The position numbers were made by a program, and so were the translations under genes. Positions 41,062 to 50,193 of a stretch of DNA of 64,000 bases are shown here, piece after piece; the stretch's first letter is position 1, and the number at the start of each line of letters is the position of its first letter. The notes below the pieces were generated by a model that did not search any database, was not told the DNA's origin, and worked only from the letters and a program-made list of their open reading frames with translations. Origin of the DNA: an uncultured bacterium (GTDB lineage: Bacteria; Verrucomicrobiota; Lentisphaeria; Victivallales; UBA1829); the NCBI GenBank assembly GCA_900548385.1, contig URKJ01000020.1, positions 21,204 through 85,203 on the forward strand, read 5' to 3'.

Positions 41062-42903
41062 ATGAACAGCCGGATCATAACCTACTTCGCGCTCTCAGGT
41101 TCCATTGCCGCTCTTCTTTCCTCGTTCGTTCTGCTCTACTTTAACATGATCGGTCTGGAGCCGGCATTTTTCAAGGCATTCTATACGGATCTGATTCCGC
41201 ATGTCGCCATTGTTCCGCTGACGCTTCTTTCCCTGCTCGGCGGTTTCATCGTGCAGCGGAAAACGGAAGAACGGTCATTCGCGGTCGCGCGGGCAATGGC
41301 TCCGGCATGGCTGCTGTTTCCGCTTTTGCTGCTGCCGCTGAGTTTTCTCAGTGTAACGCTTTTCATTTTTCTGACAATGCTTGTCGTCTGGCGGCTGGCA
41401 TTGGTCTGCGGCTGGCATTTTCCCGCATGGCGGCGGACTCCGGCACTGGTTCTGCTCGCGGGCGGAACCCTGCTTGGGCTCGCATGGGGCATTTTCATAC
41501 AGATCGAATCCTTCAACCGCCTCTGGTTCACATACACCGACTGGACCGAATACTATGAAGGCTATCTCAATCTGCGGCACTGCTGGAACAGGCCGGTGAT
41601 GTTTTTTTACAATGCCGGACATTTCAATCCGCTTCCGAATATTCTGATCACTCCGGTTGTTGCGCTGTTTCCATATCCGCAGACATTATTCGTGTTGAAT
41701 TCGGTCTTTATTTACGCATTGATTCCTCTGTGGTATCTGCTGGCGCGTTCTCTCGGAATGAGCCGCTGTCCGGCAACGCTTTCCGCGCTTCTTCTGATGT
41801 GCCACTTTACGGTTCCGAATCTGAACCTTTCCCTGTTCTACGGTTTCCACCCGATCGTGATGTTTCCGGCTTTGCTGGCGGCGTTTTATTATTGTTATCG
41901 CAAGGAAAACCGGATCGGGACAGCGGTATTTTTTGTGTTGATCCTTCTGCTTCAGGAGACGACCGCGGTTTTCTGGTTCGGTTGGGGACTTTACCTGTTT
42001 CTGAACCGGAAATACTGGCAGGGGCTTGCTCTGGCGGCGTTTTCCTGCGCCTGGTTTGCTTTCGCGGTGAAAATCGTTTCTCCGGTGGTCAAAAAACTGC
42101 TCTACAATACTCCCGATTCCTGGAACAGCAATTATGTGCAGACCTTTCATTATGCGGAAATCGGGACTTCCATTTCTGATATTCTGCTGGCGCCGTTTGT
42201 GAAAACGGTTCCGTTTCTGGAAAAACTTTTTAATCCGATGAACTTTTATTTTACGGGCGTTATCCTGTTGGCATTCTTTCCCCTGGCACTCGCCGTGCCG
42301 CGTCTGCTGACGGTTTCTTTACCGTTGCTGGCGGGAATTTTTCTGATGGGAGGCGCGGATGCCCTGAATATTTCAATGTGGTATCAGACGGAGATTTTTG
42401 CGATTCTTGCGATTGCGAGCGCTGCCGGCTATGCCGTATTCCGCCGTCGCGGATGTCTCTGCATGATTCCCGCCGCGTACGGGCTTCCCGGTTTCAGCAA
42501 TCGGAGAAAAGCGCTCGCGGCGGTTTTTGCTTTCATGACGGGAATGCTGCTCTGCGGACTGTTCTTCGGTCGTCTTCCGGTCGGGAAATATTCGTTCAGC
42601 CGCATACAGGAACGCCCGGACTGTTCCGCGCAGATTGCGGCAGTCAAATCCAAACTTCCGCCGGATGCCCATGTCCTGACCACCGGACAGATGCGGATTC
42701 ATTTCATTCACCGTTCCGCCGATCTGATGAAAGCCGAAAAGCCGTTCCGGAGCAGCTATATTCTGACCTATCTGGATGATCTGCATGTGGATTTTGATAA
42801 AAACCGCGCCGTTTACGAACAGATGAAAACCGATCCCGCCTATGAAGCGCTTTTCACGCATGAAGAACGCGGCTGCAATATGATTCTTTACAGGCGCAAG
42901 TAA
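41062..42903 (+). CDS. DUF2079 multi-spanning membrane protein
   Basis: A 613-residue inner-membrane protein with about twelve hydrophobic helices and a soluble C-terminal tail of some 100 residues. Family DUF2079 features are visible: HCWNRPVMFFYNAGHFNPLP near 172, FYGFHPIVMFPALL near 264, LLLQETTAVFWFGWGLYLF and the late AQIAAVKSKLPPDAHVLTTG-like segment before the end. The fold resembles GT-C glycosyltransferases such as PMT-like enzymes, and the early Asp/His-containing loop fits a lipid-linked sugar donor. This is analogy; no activity is established for the family. It is probably cotranscribed with dxs (AAAGGAAATGGA precedes its ATG), which makes the polyprenyl precursor of such donors. 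Confidence 0.85.
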   Translation: MNSRIITYFALSGSIAALLSSFVLLYFNMIGLEPAFFKAFYTDLIPHVAIVPLTLLSLLGGFIVQRKTEERSFAVARAMAPAWLLFPLLLLPLSFLSVTLFIFLTMLVVWRLALVCGWHFPAWRRTPALVLLAGGTLLGLAWGIFIQIESFNRLWFTYTDWTEYYEGYLNLRHCWNRPVMFFYNAGHFNPLPNILITPVVALFPYPQTLFVLNSVFIYALIPLWYLLARSLGMSRCPATLSALLLMCHFTVPNLNLSLFYGFHPIVMFPALLAAFYYCYRKENRIGTAVFFVLILLLQETTAVFWFGWGLYLFLNRKYWQGLALAAFSCAWFAFAVKIVSPVVKKLLYNTPDSWNSNYVQTFHYAEIGTSISDILLAPFVKTVPFLEKLFNPMNFYFTGVILLAFFPLALAVPRLLTVSLPLLAGIFLMGGADALNISMWYQTEIFAILAIASAAGYAVFRRRGCLCMIPAAYGLPGFSNRRKALAAVFAFMTGMLLCGLFFGRLPVGKYSFSRIQERPDCSAQIAAVKSKLPPDAHVLTTGQMRIHFIHRSADLMKAEKPFRSSYILTYLDDLHVDFDKNRAVYEQMKTDPAYEALFTHEERGCNMILYRRK

Positions 42904-43124
42904 TTCTATTCTTTGAAAGAATATAAGGATCCTGCCTGCTGACGGTGCCGTTTCCCGGATGAGAACGAATCAATGAAACCATATCGAAAATAAAGAATTT
43001 GAAAAATTCCACATCCGGAACGTGCAGACGGATAATATTTTCAAGAAAAATGTCTTTCGGATCTTGACAAAAGGAAATAGTATGTTATTGTCCAGACAAA
43101 ACCATTTAATCCGGGGGGGATTTT
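42904..43124 (+). promoter_or_regulatory. Gap with the promoter of the RND efflux operon (elements at 43064-43091)
   Basis: 221 bases without a gene. TTGACA (43064-43069), 16-base spacer and TATTGT (43086-43091) make a good promoter 33 bases before the ATG. A small palindrome ATTCTT-TGA-AAGAAT lies soon after the DUF2079 stop. Nothing else stands out. Confidence 0.55.
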
Positions 43125-44294
43125 ATGAAGTCTTATCTGCTTATCACACTGTCGGTTCTTTCTGTATTTCTGCTGATCTCCTGCAATAAAAAGACAGAAC
43201 AGCAGAACACGGAAGAGGAGATCCGGGTCCGCACCGTAAAACCGGTCAGCCGGAACTTCCGTAAAAAAATCGCAATTCAGGGCGTTATCCAGAGCCGTCA
43301 GACGGCGACAGTTTCCTCTCTGGTGCCGGGAACACTTGATGTGATCCGCGCCGACGAAGGAACCGTGTTCAAAAAAGGCGATTTCATGTTCCAGGTCGAT
43401 AAATGCAATCTGGAAAACAATGTCATTGTCGCCAGACAGGATCTCAAAGTCGCACAGGCGAATCTCGTTTCCGCGGAACTCGACCGCAAGATTGCGGAAA
43501 CGGTCCGGCAAAAAGCGGAACTGGATTATAAGCGGGCGGAACGGCTGAAAAAGGCGGAAGCCATCTCCACCGATGCTTACGAACAGGCACAAGTCAATCT
43601 GAAAAACAAAGTTTCGGAACTCGAAAAAGCGGATGCGTCCGTCAGTTACTCCAAGACCAGAGTGGAACAGGAACGGATCAAGCTGATGATCGCTGAAAAA
43701 AATCTCGCGGACTCCATGCCGCCCGCTCCGTTCGACGGCGTCATTACAAAAAAATATGTCGATCAGGGTGAATACATGCAGAGCGGAAGCAGCATTGTCG
43801 ATATTGAGAACGTCAATTCACTGGAGATCAGCGCCATCATCAGCATGCTCCATTATCCCTATGTTACGCCGGGCAAAACCAGACTCCGTTTTACGGGGAT
43901 CAATCAGCAGCTCGGCGAAATTACCGTCGGCTACCGCTCCCCAAGCATCAGAGCGGATTCCCGGACTTTTGAGATCAAGGGCAATCTGCCGGACGGCAAT
44001 CCCGGAAAAGCGCTCTGCGGCACACTGTTTGACGGTGACCTGATTCTGGAAGAACGGAAAGGGACCGGTGTGCCGACGGATGCCATTCTTTTCCGGAAGG
44101 GCGGACGTTTTGTCGTCTTTACCGCAGAAAACGGAAAAGCGGTCGAACATGAAGTTGTTCCCGGTATCGTGGATGGAGAGCTGACCGAAATCACCAATCC
44201 GGAAGCGATCGCGGGAAAAGAGGTCATCACAGAGGGGCAGAGCTTTCTGAACTCCGGCGACCGGGTTGCCGTCGTTTCCGGAAAACAGAAATAA
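43125..44294 (+). CDS. RND efflux periplasmic adaptor (membrane fusion lipoprotein)
   Basis: A 389-residue lipoprotein: signal with lipobox LISC, then NKKTEQQN. The HlyD/AcrA-type layout follows. A first lipoyl half holds RQTATVSSLVPGTLDVIRAD and GDFMFQVD. A coiled-coil hairpin (about 110-200, VARQDLKVAQANLVSAEL, rich in Lys/Glu) comes next. The second lipoyl half has APFDGVITKKYVDQGEYMQSG, and a beta-barrel and membrane-proximal domain end the chain (VPTDAILFRKGGRFVVF). It bridges the RND pump encoded next to an outer-membrane channel. The pump gene starts 15 bases after its stop. No TolC-like channel gene is in the window. Confidence 0.93.
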   Translation: MKSYLLITLSVLSVFLLISCNKKTEQQNTEEEIRVRTVKPVSRNFRKKIAIQGVIQSRQTATVSSLVPGTLDVIRADEGTVFKKGDFMFQVDKCNLENNVIVARQDLKVAQANLVSAELDRKIAETVRQKAELDYKRAERLKKAEAISTDAYEQAQVNLKNKVSELEKADASVSYSKTRVEQERIKLMIAEKNLADSMPPAPFDGVITKKYVDQGEYMQSGSSIVDIENVNSLEISAIISMLHYPYVTPGKTRLRFTGINQQLGEITVGYRSPSIRADSRTFEIKGNLPDGNPGKALCGTLFDGDLILEERKGTGVPTDAILFRKGGRFVVFTAENGKAVEHEVVPGIVDGELTEITNPEAIAGKEVITEGQSFLNSGDRVAVVSGKQK

Positions 44295-44309
44295 CGGGAG
44301 GGCTCCGTC

Positions 44310-47300
44310 ATGTCGTCATTAAGTTCCATCTCTGTCAAACGTCCCGTTGCGATGTGCTGTTTTATCATCATGCTGGTTCTGCTCGGTTTGAACGCCTACC
44401 GGAAAATCGGTATCGACCTTGTTCCCAGCATTGACGTTCCCTACGCGCAGATCACGACCACCTATCCGGGTGCGACGCCGGAAGAGGTTGAGATTGAAGT
44501 CGCCCGGCGGATCGAAGACGCCGTTGCCTCTCTCGACGGACTGAAACATACGACTTCCGTCTGCATGGAAAACGTCTGCGCCATGACGCTGGAGTTTCAG
44601 ATCGGCGTAAACATCGACCTGGCTGTACACGACATCCGTGAAAAGATCAATTCCATCATGGAGGATTTTCCGGCGGAAGTGGAAACGCCCTCCATATCCA
44701 AAATCAACGTCAATTCCTTTCCGGTCGTCACGCTTTATCTGACCGGGGACCGGAAGCTGGATGAACTGTACGATTATGCCGACGATCAGTTGTCCGACCG
44801 CTTCGCCTCCATCCGCGGCGTGGCGGAAGTGCGTCTGCACGGCGGCAACGAGATGCAGCTTCATATCCTGCTGGACGAAAGCAGGCTTTCCGCCGCCGGG
44901 TTGACCGTTGACGATATTGTCGCCAAATTGAAAGCCAACAACCTGAAAGTTCCCGCCGGACGCATCAAGGGGGGCAGACAGGAACTGAATGTTACCTATG
45001 ATGCGGAGTTTCACGACTTTGAATCGCTGAAATCCCTGGAGATCGGCAAAACGCCGGGAGTCCGTCTCTATCTGCGTGACGTCGCGGAACTGGAGCTGAT
45101 TTCCAAGGAGATACGCCAGGAAGGTTATTTCAACAAGCAGGCGGGAGTCAGCATTGAAATCGTGAAAAAAGGCGAAGCCAATGCCGTGGAAGTCATCCGG
45201 GAAGTCCGGAAACGGTTTGAACAGATCAAGGGAAGCCGGCTTCTTCCCGGCGGCATGGAACTGCTCTGGTTCAAGGACAGCGGCGAATTCATCATATCCT
45301 CCGTGGATGACGCGTGGAACAGCATCATCACCGGAATCCTGCTGACCGCACTGCTGCTGTTCCTGTTCCTGCATGAACCGCGTTCAACGTTCATCATCGC
45401 GGTGACGATGCCGGTTTCCGTCGTTGTCACTTTTGCGGCAATGCAGATGATGCACTACACCTTTGATATGATCACCCTGATGTCGCTGGGGTGTTCCACG
45501 GGGGTTCTTGTAACAAACTCCATTGTTGTAATCGAAAGCATCGTCAACCGGCTCAGTGCCGGAGCCGGACGCAAAAACGCAGCGGCGGAAGGAACGGCCG
45601 AGGTGATAACCGCCGTTTCGGCAAGCGCGCTGACTAACGTCGTTGTATTCGTGCCGGTCGCCATGATGACTTCCATGGTCGGAATGCTGCTCGCGCCGTT
45701 CGCCGGGGTCATGGTCATTGCAACGCTGGTTTCGCTGTTTGTCAGTTTCACGCTGACGCCGATTCTTGCCTCGATCATGCTTTCCGACAAGCCGCATAAA
45801 CCGAACCGCATTATGGCGGGGCTGTTCCGGGCATGGGATGCCGGTTACAACCGGATCGCGGAGGGATTCAACCGCAGTATGGTTTTCACATCAAAATATC
45901 CGGGAACGATTGCTTCCCTGATCGTGGCGGCATGTCTGATCACGGCGATCCTCGTGGTGCCGCGCGTCGGAGTCTCCTTCCTGCCGGACAACGACCGCAG
46001 TGAATTTACCGTAAAACTGGAATTCCCCGCGGATTACAATATCGACACCACAAGAGAACGGACCATGCGGATTCTGGATCGTATCCGCGCGTATCCGTTC
46101 GTCACCCGGACGGGAACCACCATCGGCTATGTCAACGCAATGAGCGGACAGGTCACGGAAGGCGTCTATCTTGCGGAAATCACCGTTCTTCTCAAGCCGA
46201 AAGACCGGCGCGAAAATCTGTGGGCGATCATGGACCGGCTCCGCGCCGATTTCAAGGATCTGGAAAACTGCCGTCTCACGTTCAACATTCCCAAACCGAC
46301 CGGCGGTTCATCGACGGACATCAGCTCTTATATCTCCGGCACGGATTTCGCCGAATTGGAAAAGGCAAACCGCCACGCGATCAGCCTGCTCCGGAAAAGC
46401 GGAAAAGTCCGGGACCTCGACTCCAGCATCCGGACGGGAAAACCGCAAATCAACCTGAAGCCGATACGTCCCGTTCTCCAAAATCTGAAACTTGATGCGG
46501 CAACGGTCGGCACATCGGTTGGAGGCTTCTTTGAGGGGCTCGAAGTGGGAACTTACAAGGTCGGAAGCCGTTCTTTCGACATCCGGGTAAAAATGAAAGA
46601 GCAGCGGGGGCTGGATCAGATTGATAAATTTACTGTCGGTTTTCAGGACGGAAAGCCGATGCGGCTGGACACTCTTCTCGACAAGGAATTCAACAGCATG
46701 TCGGTCAGTGTGATCCGGCAGGATAAAAACCGCGCCGCCTATATTTACGGCAATCTCGGACAGGGGGCCGCGCTGAGCGAATCGCTCGCCCTGATGGATG
46801 AACAGGTTTCGCCGGGGCTCCCCGCCGGATATGAAATCAAACACGCGGGAATGGCGGAAAACATGAATGACGGCGCAGCAGATTTCATTGAGGTATTCGC
46901 TATCGCCATCATTCTGACCTATCTGCTGATTGCGGCGATCATGGAATCATGGTCCCGCCCGTTCCTGATCATGTTTACCGTTCCGCTCGGATTCGTCGGG
47001 ATGTACGTTGCGATCTGGCTTGCAGGGTTGTCGCTTTCAATGGTCGGAATGCTCGGAGCCGTCATGATGATCGGAATCGTGGTCAACAACGCCATTCTGA
47101 TCATGGACGAATGCGCCACGCTGACCCGAAACGGCATGACGACTCACCTTGCAATGCTGGAAGCGGCAAAAAGCAAATTCCGTCCCGTTGTCATGACGTC
47201 GATTGCTTCGGTCGCCGGAATGCTGCCGATGGCGTTCGGAACGGGACTCGGCTCCGAACTGCGCGCCAGCTGCGGGATCGGCGTAGTCGGCGGTCTGACG

Positions 47301-47381
47301 CTCTCGGCGGTGCTGACTCTTTATCTGATCCCGGCGCTTTATTTCCGTTTTGTGCGGGACACCGCCCGCACAAAACAGTGA
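44310..47381 (+). CDS. RND-family efflux permease
   Basis: A 1,023-residue inner-membrane proton-driven pump with twelve helices and two large periplasmic loops, as in AcrB/MdtBC. Family stretches include SVKRPVAMCCFIIMLVLLG at the start and PYAQITTTYPGATPEEVE, the first pore-domain signature. LMSLGCSTGVLVTNSIVVIE lies in helix 4, where the usual Asp pair of the proton relay is replaced by small residues. The second half has GIVVNNAILIMDE in helix 10 and SVAGMLPMAFGTGLGSE in helix 11 and 12. Substrate is unknown. GGGAGGGCTCCGTC precedes the ATG. The last codons contain one arm pair of a strong hairpin and the gene converges on GH16 with a 6-base gap. Confidence 0.95.
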   Translation: MSSLSSISVKRPVAMCCFIIMLVLLGLNAYRKIGIDLVPSIDVPYAQITTTYPGATPEEVEIEVARRIEDAVASLDGLKHTTSVCMENVCAMTLEFQIGVNIDLAVHDIREKINSIMEDFPAEVETPSISKINVNSFPVVTLYLTGDRKLDELYDYADDQLSDRFASIRGVAEVRLHGGNEMQLHILLDESRLSAAGLTVDDIVAKLKANNLKVPAGRIKGGRQELNVTYDAEFHDFESLKSLEIGKTPGVRLYLRDVAELELISKEIRQEGYFNKQAGVSIEIVKKGEANAVEVIREVRKRFEQIKGSRLLPGGMELLWFKDSGEFIISSVDDAWNSIITGILLTALLLFLFLHEPRSTFIIAVTMPVSVVVTFAAMQMMHYTFDMITLMSLGCSTGVLVTNSIVVIESIVNRLSAGAGRKNAAAEGTAEVITAVSASALTNVVVFVPVAMMTSMVGMLLAPFAGVMVIATLVSLFVSFTLTPILASIMLSDKPHKPNRIMAGLFRAWDAGYNRIAEGFNRSMVFTSKYPGTIASLIVAACLITAILVVPRVGVSFLPDNDRSEFTVKLEFPADYNIDTTRERTMRILDRIRAYPFVTRTGTTIGYVNAMSGQVTEGVYLAEITVLLKPKDRRENLWAIMDRLRADFKDLENCRLTFNIPKPTGGSSTDISSYISGTDFAELEKANRHAISLLRKSGKVRDLDSSIRTGKPQINLKPIRPVLQNLKLDAATVGTSVGGFFEGLEVGTYKVGSRSFDIRVKMKEQRGLDQIDKFTVGFQDGKPMRLDTLLDKEFNSMSVSVIRQDKNRAAYIYGNLGQGAALSESLALMDEQVSPGLPAGYEIKHAGMAENMNDGAADFIEVFAIAIILTYLLIAAIMESWSRPFLIMFTVPLGFVGMYVAIWLAGLSLSMVGMLGAVMMIGIVVNNAILIMDECATLTRNGMTTHLAMLEAAKSKFRPVVMTSIASVAGMLPMAFGTGLGSELRASCGIGVVGGLTLSAVLTLYLIPALYFRFVRDTARTKQ
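47347..47376. terminator. Perfect 12-bp hairpin inside the 3' end of the RND pump gene
   Basis: GTTTTGTGCGGG pairs with CCCGCACAAAAC without mismatch around a six-base loop, ending two bases before the pump stop codon and 11 bases from the end of convergent GH16. The A/T ends of the stem supply a U-run on both strands, so it should work in both directions. Confidence 0.65.
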
Positions 47382-47387
47382 CAGCGG

Positions 47388-48218
47388 TTATTTCACCTCG
47401 TCGTATACGCGGACATAGTCCACCACGAATTCATCGGGAAGACACGCTTTCGTCAGTTCCGGAGCGTGATGATGCGACCAGCGGTATCCCTGGCATTCCG
47501 TGGAAATCAGAATGAACTGTTCCGTATGCGACACGGCTTTGTTCAGGCGCAGAACTTCTTTTCCGTCCGCGTAATAAGTATATCCCTCCGGAGTCCAGTC
47601 CACGCCGAACACATGGAAGCCGTCGGGAGTCTCTTCAAGACGGAATCCTTCTCCCGGTCCGCATCCCTCGTGCTGATGATCGGGACCGTATCCGCTCCAA
47701 TGGTTGTTGACGACATAGCGTCCGTCGGGATGAAAACACTCCATGATGTCCACTTCGACTCCGGCAACGGCGGGATCCAGACAGCAGCCGATGATCGGAG
47801 ACTGGAGCCAGAATGCCGACCACCAGCCGTCATGTTTCTGCAGCTTGCAGCGGCATTCGTAATAACCGTATTTATGCATGAATTTCGGTTCCCGGATCTT
47901 GTCGATCGGCCAGCGGAACTGCGGAGCGTCCGGCTTGTCCATGACTTCATAAAACACTTTTCCCGCCACATCCAGATAATTGTAACCCGTCTGGAGCTGA
48001 CAGGAATAAAACTCTCCGTTCTTTTCCACCAGTTTCAGATGCACGCATCCGTCCCTGACTTCGATTCCCTCTTCACCGATCAGCGTTTTATGTTCCTGTT
48101 GAAGCAGGTTCCGGCGGAAATCCCACTTCGAGCGATCCAGTTCCGTTCCGTCGAATTCATCATTCCAGACCAGTTTCCACTGCTTCCCGGCAGGAAGCAG
48201 ACTTTTGGCGTGTTCCAT
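47388..48218 (-). CDS. GH16-family beta-glucanase-like enzyme without signal peptide
   Basis: A 276-residue beta-jelly-roll enzyme. The GH16 active-site strand E-x-D-x-x-E is clear (VEVDIMECFHPDG, near residue 155). The usual start WKLVWNDEFDGTELDRSKW and the GYYECRCKLQKHDGWWSAFW substrate strand are present, as is the closing FVVDYVRVYDEVK. GH16 enzymes cleave beta-1,3 or mixed-linked glucans, agars, carrageenans or xyloglucan in retaining mode; the subfamily was not resolved. A longer frame extends upstream, but AAAGGAG before the ATG at 48218 supports this start. With it there is no signal peptide, unusual for an endo-acting family. Confidence 0.9.
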   Translation of the reverse strand: MEHAKSLLPAGKQWKLVWNDEFDGTELDRSKWDFRRNLLQQEHKTLIGEEGIEVRDGCVHLKLVEKNGEFYSCQLQTGYNYLDVAGKVFYEVMDKPDAPQFRWPIDKIREPKFMHKYGYYECRCKLQKHDGWWSAFWLQSPIIGCCLDPAVAGVEVDIMECFHPDGRYVVNNHWSGYGPDHQHEGCGPGEGFRLEETPDGFHVFGVDWTPEGYTYYADGKEVLRLNKAVSHTEQFILISTECQGYRWSHHHAPELTKACLPDEFVVDYVRVYDEVK

Positions 48219-48551
48219 TTCAACATACTCCTTTTTTATATTCGCCGGGTTCCGGTTTTCTTTACCGCGGTTCCGGCAGTGGTTCGCTAATTTACTCCCG
48301 GCAATCCGGAAAGTAAAGTTTTTTTGTGCCAAAATCTATAAGATTTGTGCCGTGCTCCGGCAAAGGAACCGCGGCTGTCCGTTGCTTTTTCCGGAAGCCC
48401 ACAGGCATTAAGCCGCCAAAAAAGAAAAACGACCGGCATGGCGGGGGAATTACGCGGTCCGTTCTTTCCGGGTTCAGCCGGTTTTCTGCGGATCGCAATA
48501 CCGGTCGGTTCGGATTCCGGCTCCGGATTGCGGTGAAGCGTCTGAGCGGAC
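48219..48551 (-). other. Gap of 333 bases between the ECF sigma gene and GH16
   Basis: On the minus strand the first 230 bases after the sigma stop hold no convincing gene and no classic terminator; a weak stem CCGCCA/TGGCGG around 48400-48445 spans a T-rich loop. The part next to GH16 holds its promoter (48289-48317) and a leader of about 64 nt. Small frames here have TTG or unsupported starts and were not called. Confidence 0.5.
48289..48317 (-). promoter_or_regulatory. Predicted promoter of GH16
   Basis: Minus strand TTTACT (48317-48312), 17-base spacer, TAAATT (48294-48289), almost the same elements and spacing as the pgi promoter. Confidence 0.5.
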
Positions 48552-49109
48552 TCAAAAATCAAGCGACTTGACGATTTCCCGGAGTTTCTCCTCCATCCGG
48601 CTGCGGATGGAATAAACAGTGGCGCGCGGCATATTGAAAAACTTTGCAAGATCTTTCGGGTCGCGGTTCTGCACCACCGCCATGTGAAAAATCTGATAAT
48701 GTTGTGACGAAGAAAGTTCCTTGAGTTTCTTCAAGCTCTCTTTCTGAATATGCTCTTCCCATTCGGACGTGTAGAGATCATCCAGATAAAGTTCCGTCAC
48801 TTCGACCGACTGAACGGCGCGTTCCTCTTTGTAATGCGCCCGGAAAATATCATTGGCGCGGGCGCGGATAATGAACCGCAGATAATCGCGGAACCGTCCG
48901 CGCGAGGGATCATAAACAAATGTTTTCGACTGTTTGAAAATCGAAAGCATCACATCCTGCACGAGATCGTCCAACGCGTTTTCCGGCACTCCGCAATCTC
49001 TGCCGTGCAGACGGATCAACGGTCCGTAGGTCACGAAAAAACGGTTCCATGAGGAATCATCCTCATTCCGCAGATTGTCTACAACGCTGAAATGGGTGGT
49101 AAAACTCAT
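48552..49109 (-). CDS. ECF-type RNA polymerase sigma factor
   Basis: A 185-residue sigma-70-like protein. Region 2 contains ALDDLVQDVMLSIFKQSKTF and the DNA-melting part GRFRDYLRFIIRARANDIFR. Region 4 near the C-terminus is a helix-turn-helix (DLAKFFNMPRATVYSIRSRM). Spacing without region 3 fits the extracytoplasmic function group, of the kind common in Planctomycetes and Lentisphaerae. No anti-sigma factor or membrane sensor is adjacent, so its signal is unknown. AAAGGAGAGC precedes the ATG and a strong promoter stands behind it. Confidence 0.9.
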   Translation of the reverse strand: MSFTTHFSVVDNLRNEDDSSWNRFFVTYGPLIRLHGRDCGVPENALDDLVQDVMLSIFKQSKTFVYDPSRGRFRDYLRFIIRARANDIFRAHYKEERAVQSVEVTELYLDDLYTSEWEEHIQKESLKKLKELSSSQHYQIFHMAVVQNRDPKDLAKFFNMPRATVYSIRSRMEEKLREIVKSLDF

Positions 49110-49156
49110 GCTGCTCTCCTTTATTCAGGACAGGGAAACTCAAAACTATCTAATAA

Positions 49157-49184
49157 AATATAGTTCTGATCCGGAAAATATCAA
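49157..49184 (-). promoter_or_regulatory. Predicted promoter of the ECF sigma gene
   Basis: Minus strand TTGATA (49184-49179), 16-base spacer, TATATT (49162-49157), in an AT-rich gap of 116 bases. It looks like a housekeeping promoter rather than an autoregulated ECF one. Confidence 0.6.
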
Positions 49185-49225
49185 GTAAAATCGAAAAATA
49201 AACTTTTTCATTTTTCTGCATTTCT

Positions 49226-50062
49226 TCAGTCCATCATCCCCCGGTTGCGGTATCCGCTGGGAGTTTGTCCTGTGTATTTTTTAAAAATCCGGTAAAAAAA
49301 GTATTTGTTTTCATAGCCGCACCGTTCCGCGATTTCTTTCACGGAAAGTCTGCTCCGCCAAAGCAGGCGTTTTGCCTGCGTAATCCGGCGCAGGGAAACA
49401 TACTGTTTCGGCGGAACCCCGAATGTCCGGCGGAAAAGAGCCGAAAAATCGGCTCTGGAAAGCGATGTCAGGGCACGCAGCGCTTCCGATTCGATCGGTT
49501 CGCCGAGATGTCCGTCGATGTAATCAAGCACTTCAGCAAACCGCCCTTTCGCGGCGGCGTCCGGCGTGATGTTCTGAAGCGCCTGCTCCAGAAACGGGGC
49601 AAGCAGAGAGAAAACACGGCTGCGGATCTCAATATCTTCCGGAATCGTCCGGACCAGAGGGACTCCGCGTACCACCGCCCGGAATGCATTCTGCATTTTT
49701 TTCTCGTTCTTCACTGGGATACGGATCAGCTGTTTCATCGCCGGAAGCGTGCGCAGCTGACGCGACACGAAGTGAATCCAGAAATGGTCGGACGGCGTCA
49801 CCGGTTCATAGGAAAACGGCGTCTGCGACGGCAGCAGATACACGCTGCCGGGCTCAACTGCATAACTGTTTTCCTCATAATGGAGACGGAATAAGCCTTT
49901 TACCGGCAGATAAAGCCGGAAAAAGTTGTCGCCGCTGAACGACGGATGCATACGCCATCCGCTGATATTTCCGCCGAATCCTGCGGCGGCGACTTCCAAA
50001 TCAAGTCCGCCGAGGAATGTATGCCACGGCAGATAAATTTTTGCATTGGAACCTTGTCTCAT
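49226..50062 (-). CDS. AraC-family regulator, divergent from the GH29 gene
   Basis: A 278-residue regulator: an N-terminal cupin sensor (FFRLYLPVKGLFRLHYEENS, then VEPGSVYLLPSQTPFSY) and a C-terminal AraC domain (SRADFSALFRRTFGVPPKQYV, then LSVKEIAERCGYENKYFFYR, with the final FKKYTGQTPSGYR). It is transcribed away from the alpha-L-fucosidase gene, and the two promoters overlap in the 131-base gap. This makes it the likely fucosidase-operon regulator responding to a fucose-containing sugar; that is inference from position. Confidence 0.92.
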   Translation of the reverse strand: MRQGSNAKIYLPWHTFLGGLDLEVAAAGFGGNISGWRMHPSFSGDNFFRLYLPVKGLFRLHYEENSYAVEPGSVYLLPSQTPFSYEPVTPSDHFWIHFVSRQLRTLPAMKQLIRIPVKNEKKMQNAFRAVVRGVPLVRTIPEDIEIRSRVFSLLAPFLEQALQNITPDAAAKGRFAEVLDYIDGHLGEPIESEALRALTSLSRADFSALFRRTFGVPPKQYVSLRRITQAKRLLWRSRLSVKEIAERCGYENKYFFYRIFKKYTGQTPSGYRNRGMMD

Positions 50063-50105
50063 TTCCGGACCTTCTCAAAAAAATACAAAAAGTGCACCTG
50101 TTTCT

Positions 50106-50146
50106 ACAATAACTCCATTTACTTTTTTTGCAAATCATGGTATAAT
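50106..50146. promoter_or_regulatory. Overlapping divergent promoters: AraC gene (minus) and GH29 gene (plus)
   Basis: Minus strand: TTGCAA (50133-50128), 16-base spacer, TATTGT (50111-50106) for the AraC gene. Plus strand: TTTACT (50118-50123), 17-base spacer, TATAAT (50141-50146) preceded by TGG, an extended -10, for GH29. The two overlap by 16 bases, so polymerase can occupy only one at a time. Confidence 0.55.
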
Positions 50147-50193
50147 TATTAATAGAAAAATCCCTAAAAACAACTCAGGAAAGAATCGGAATT

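Noticed and set aside
48287..48649. Small minus-strand frames after the ECF sigma gene, considered as an anti-sigma factor
   Set aside because: No membrane helix or zinc motif, one uses TTG, the other overlaps the sigma gene in another frame without a ribosome site.
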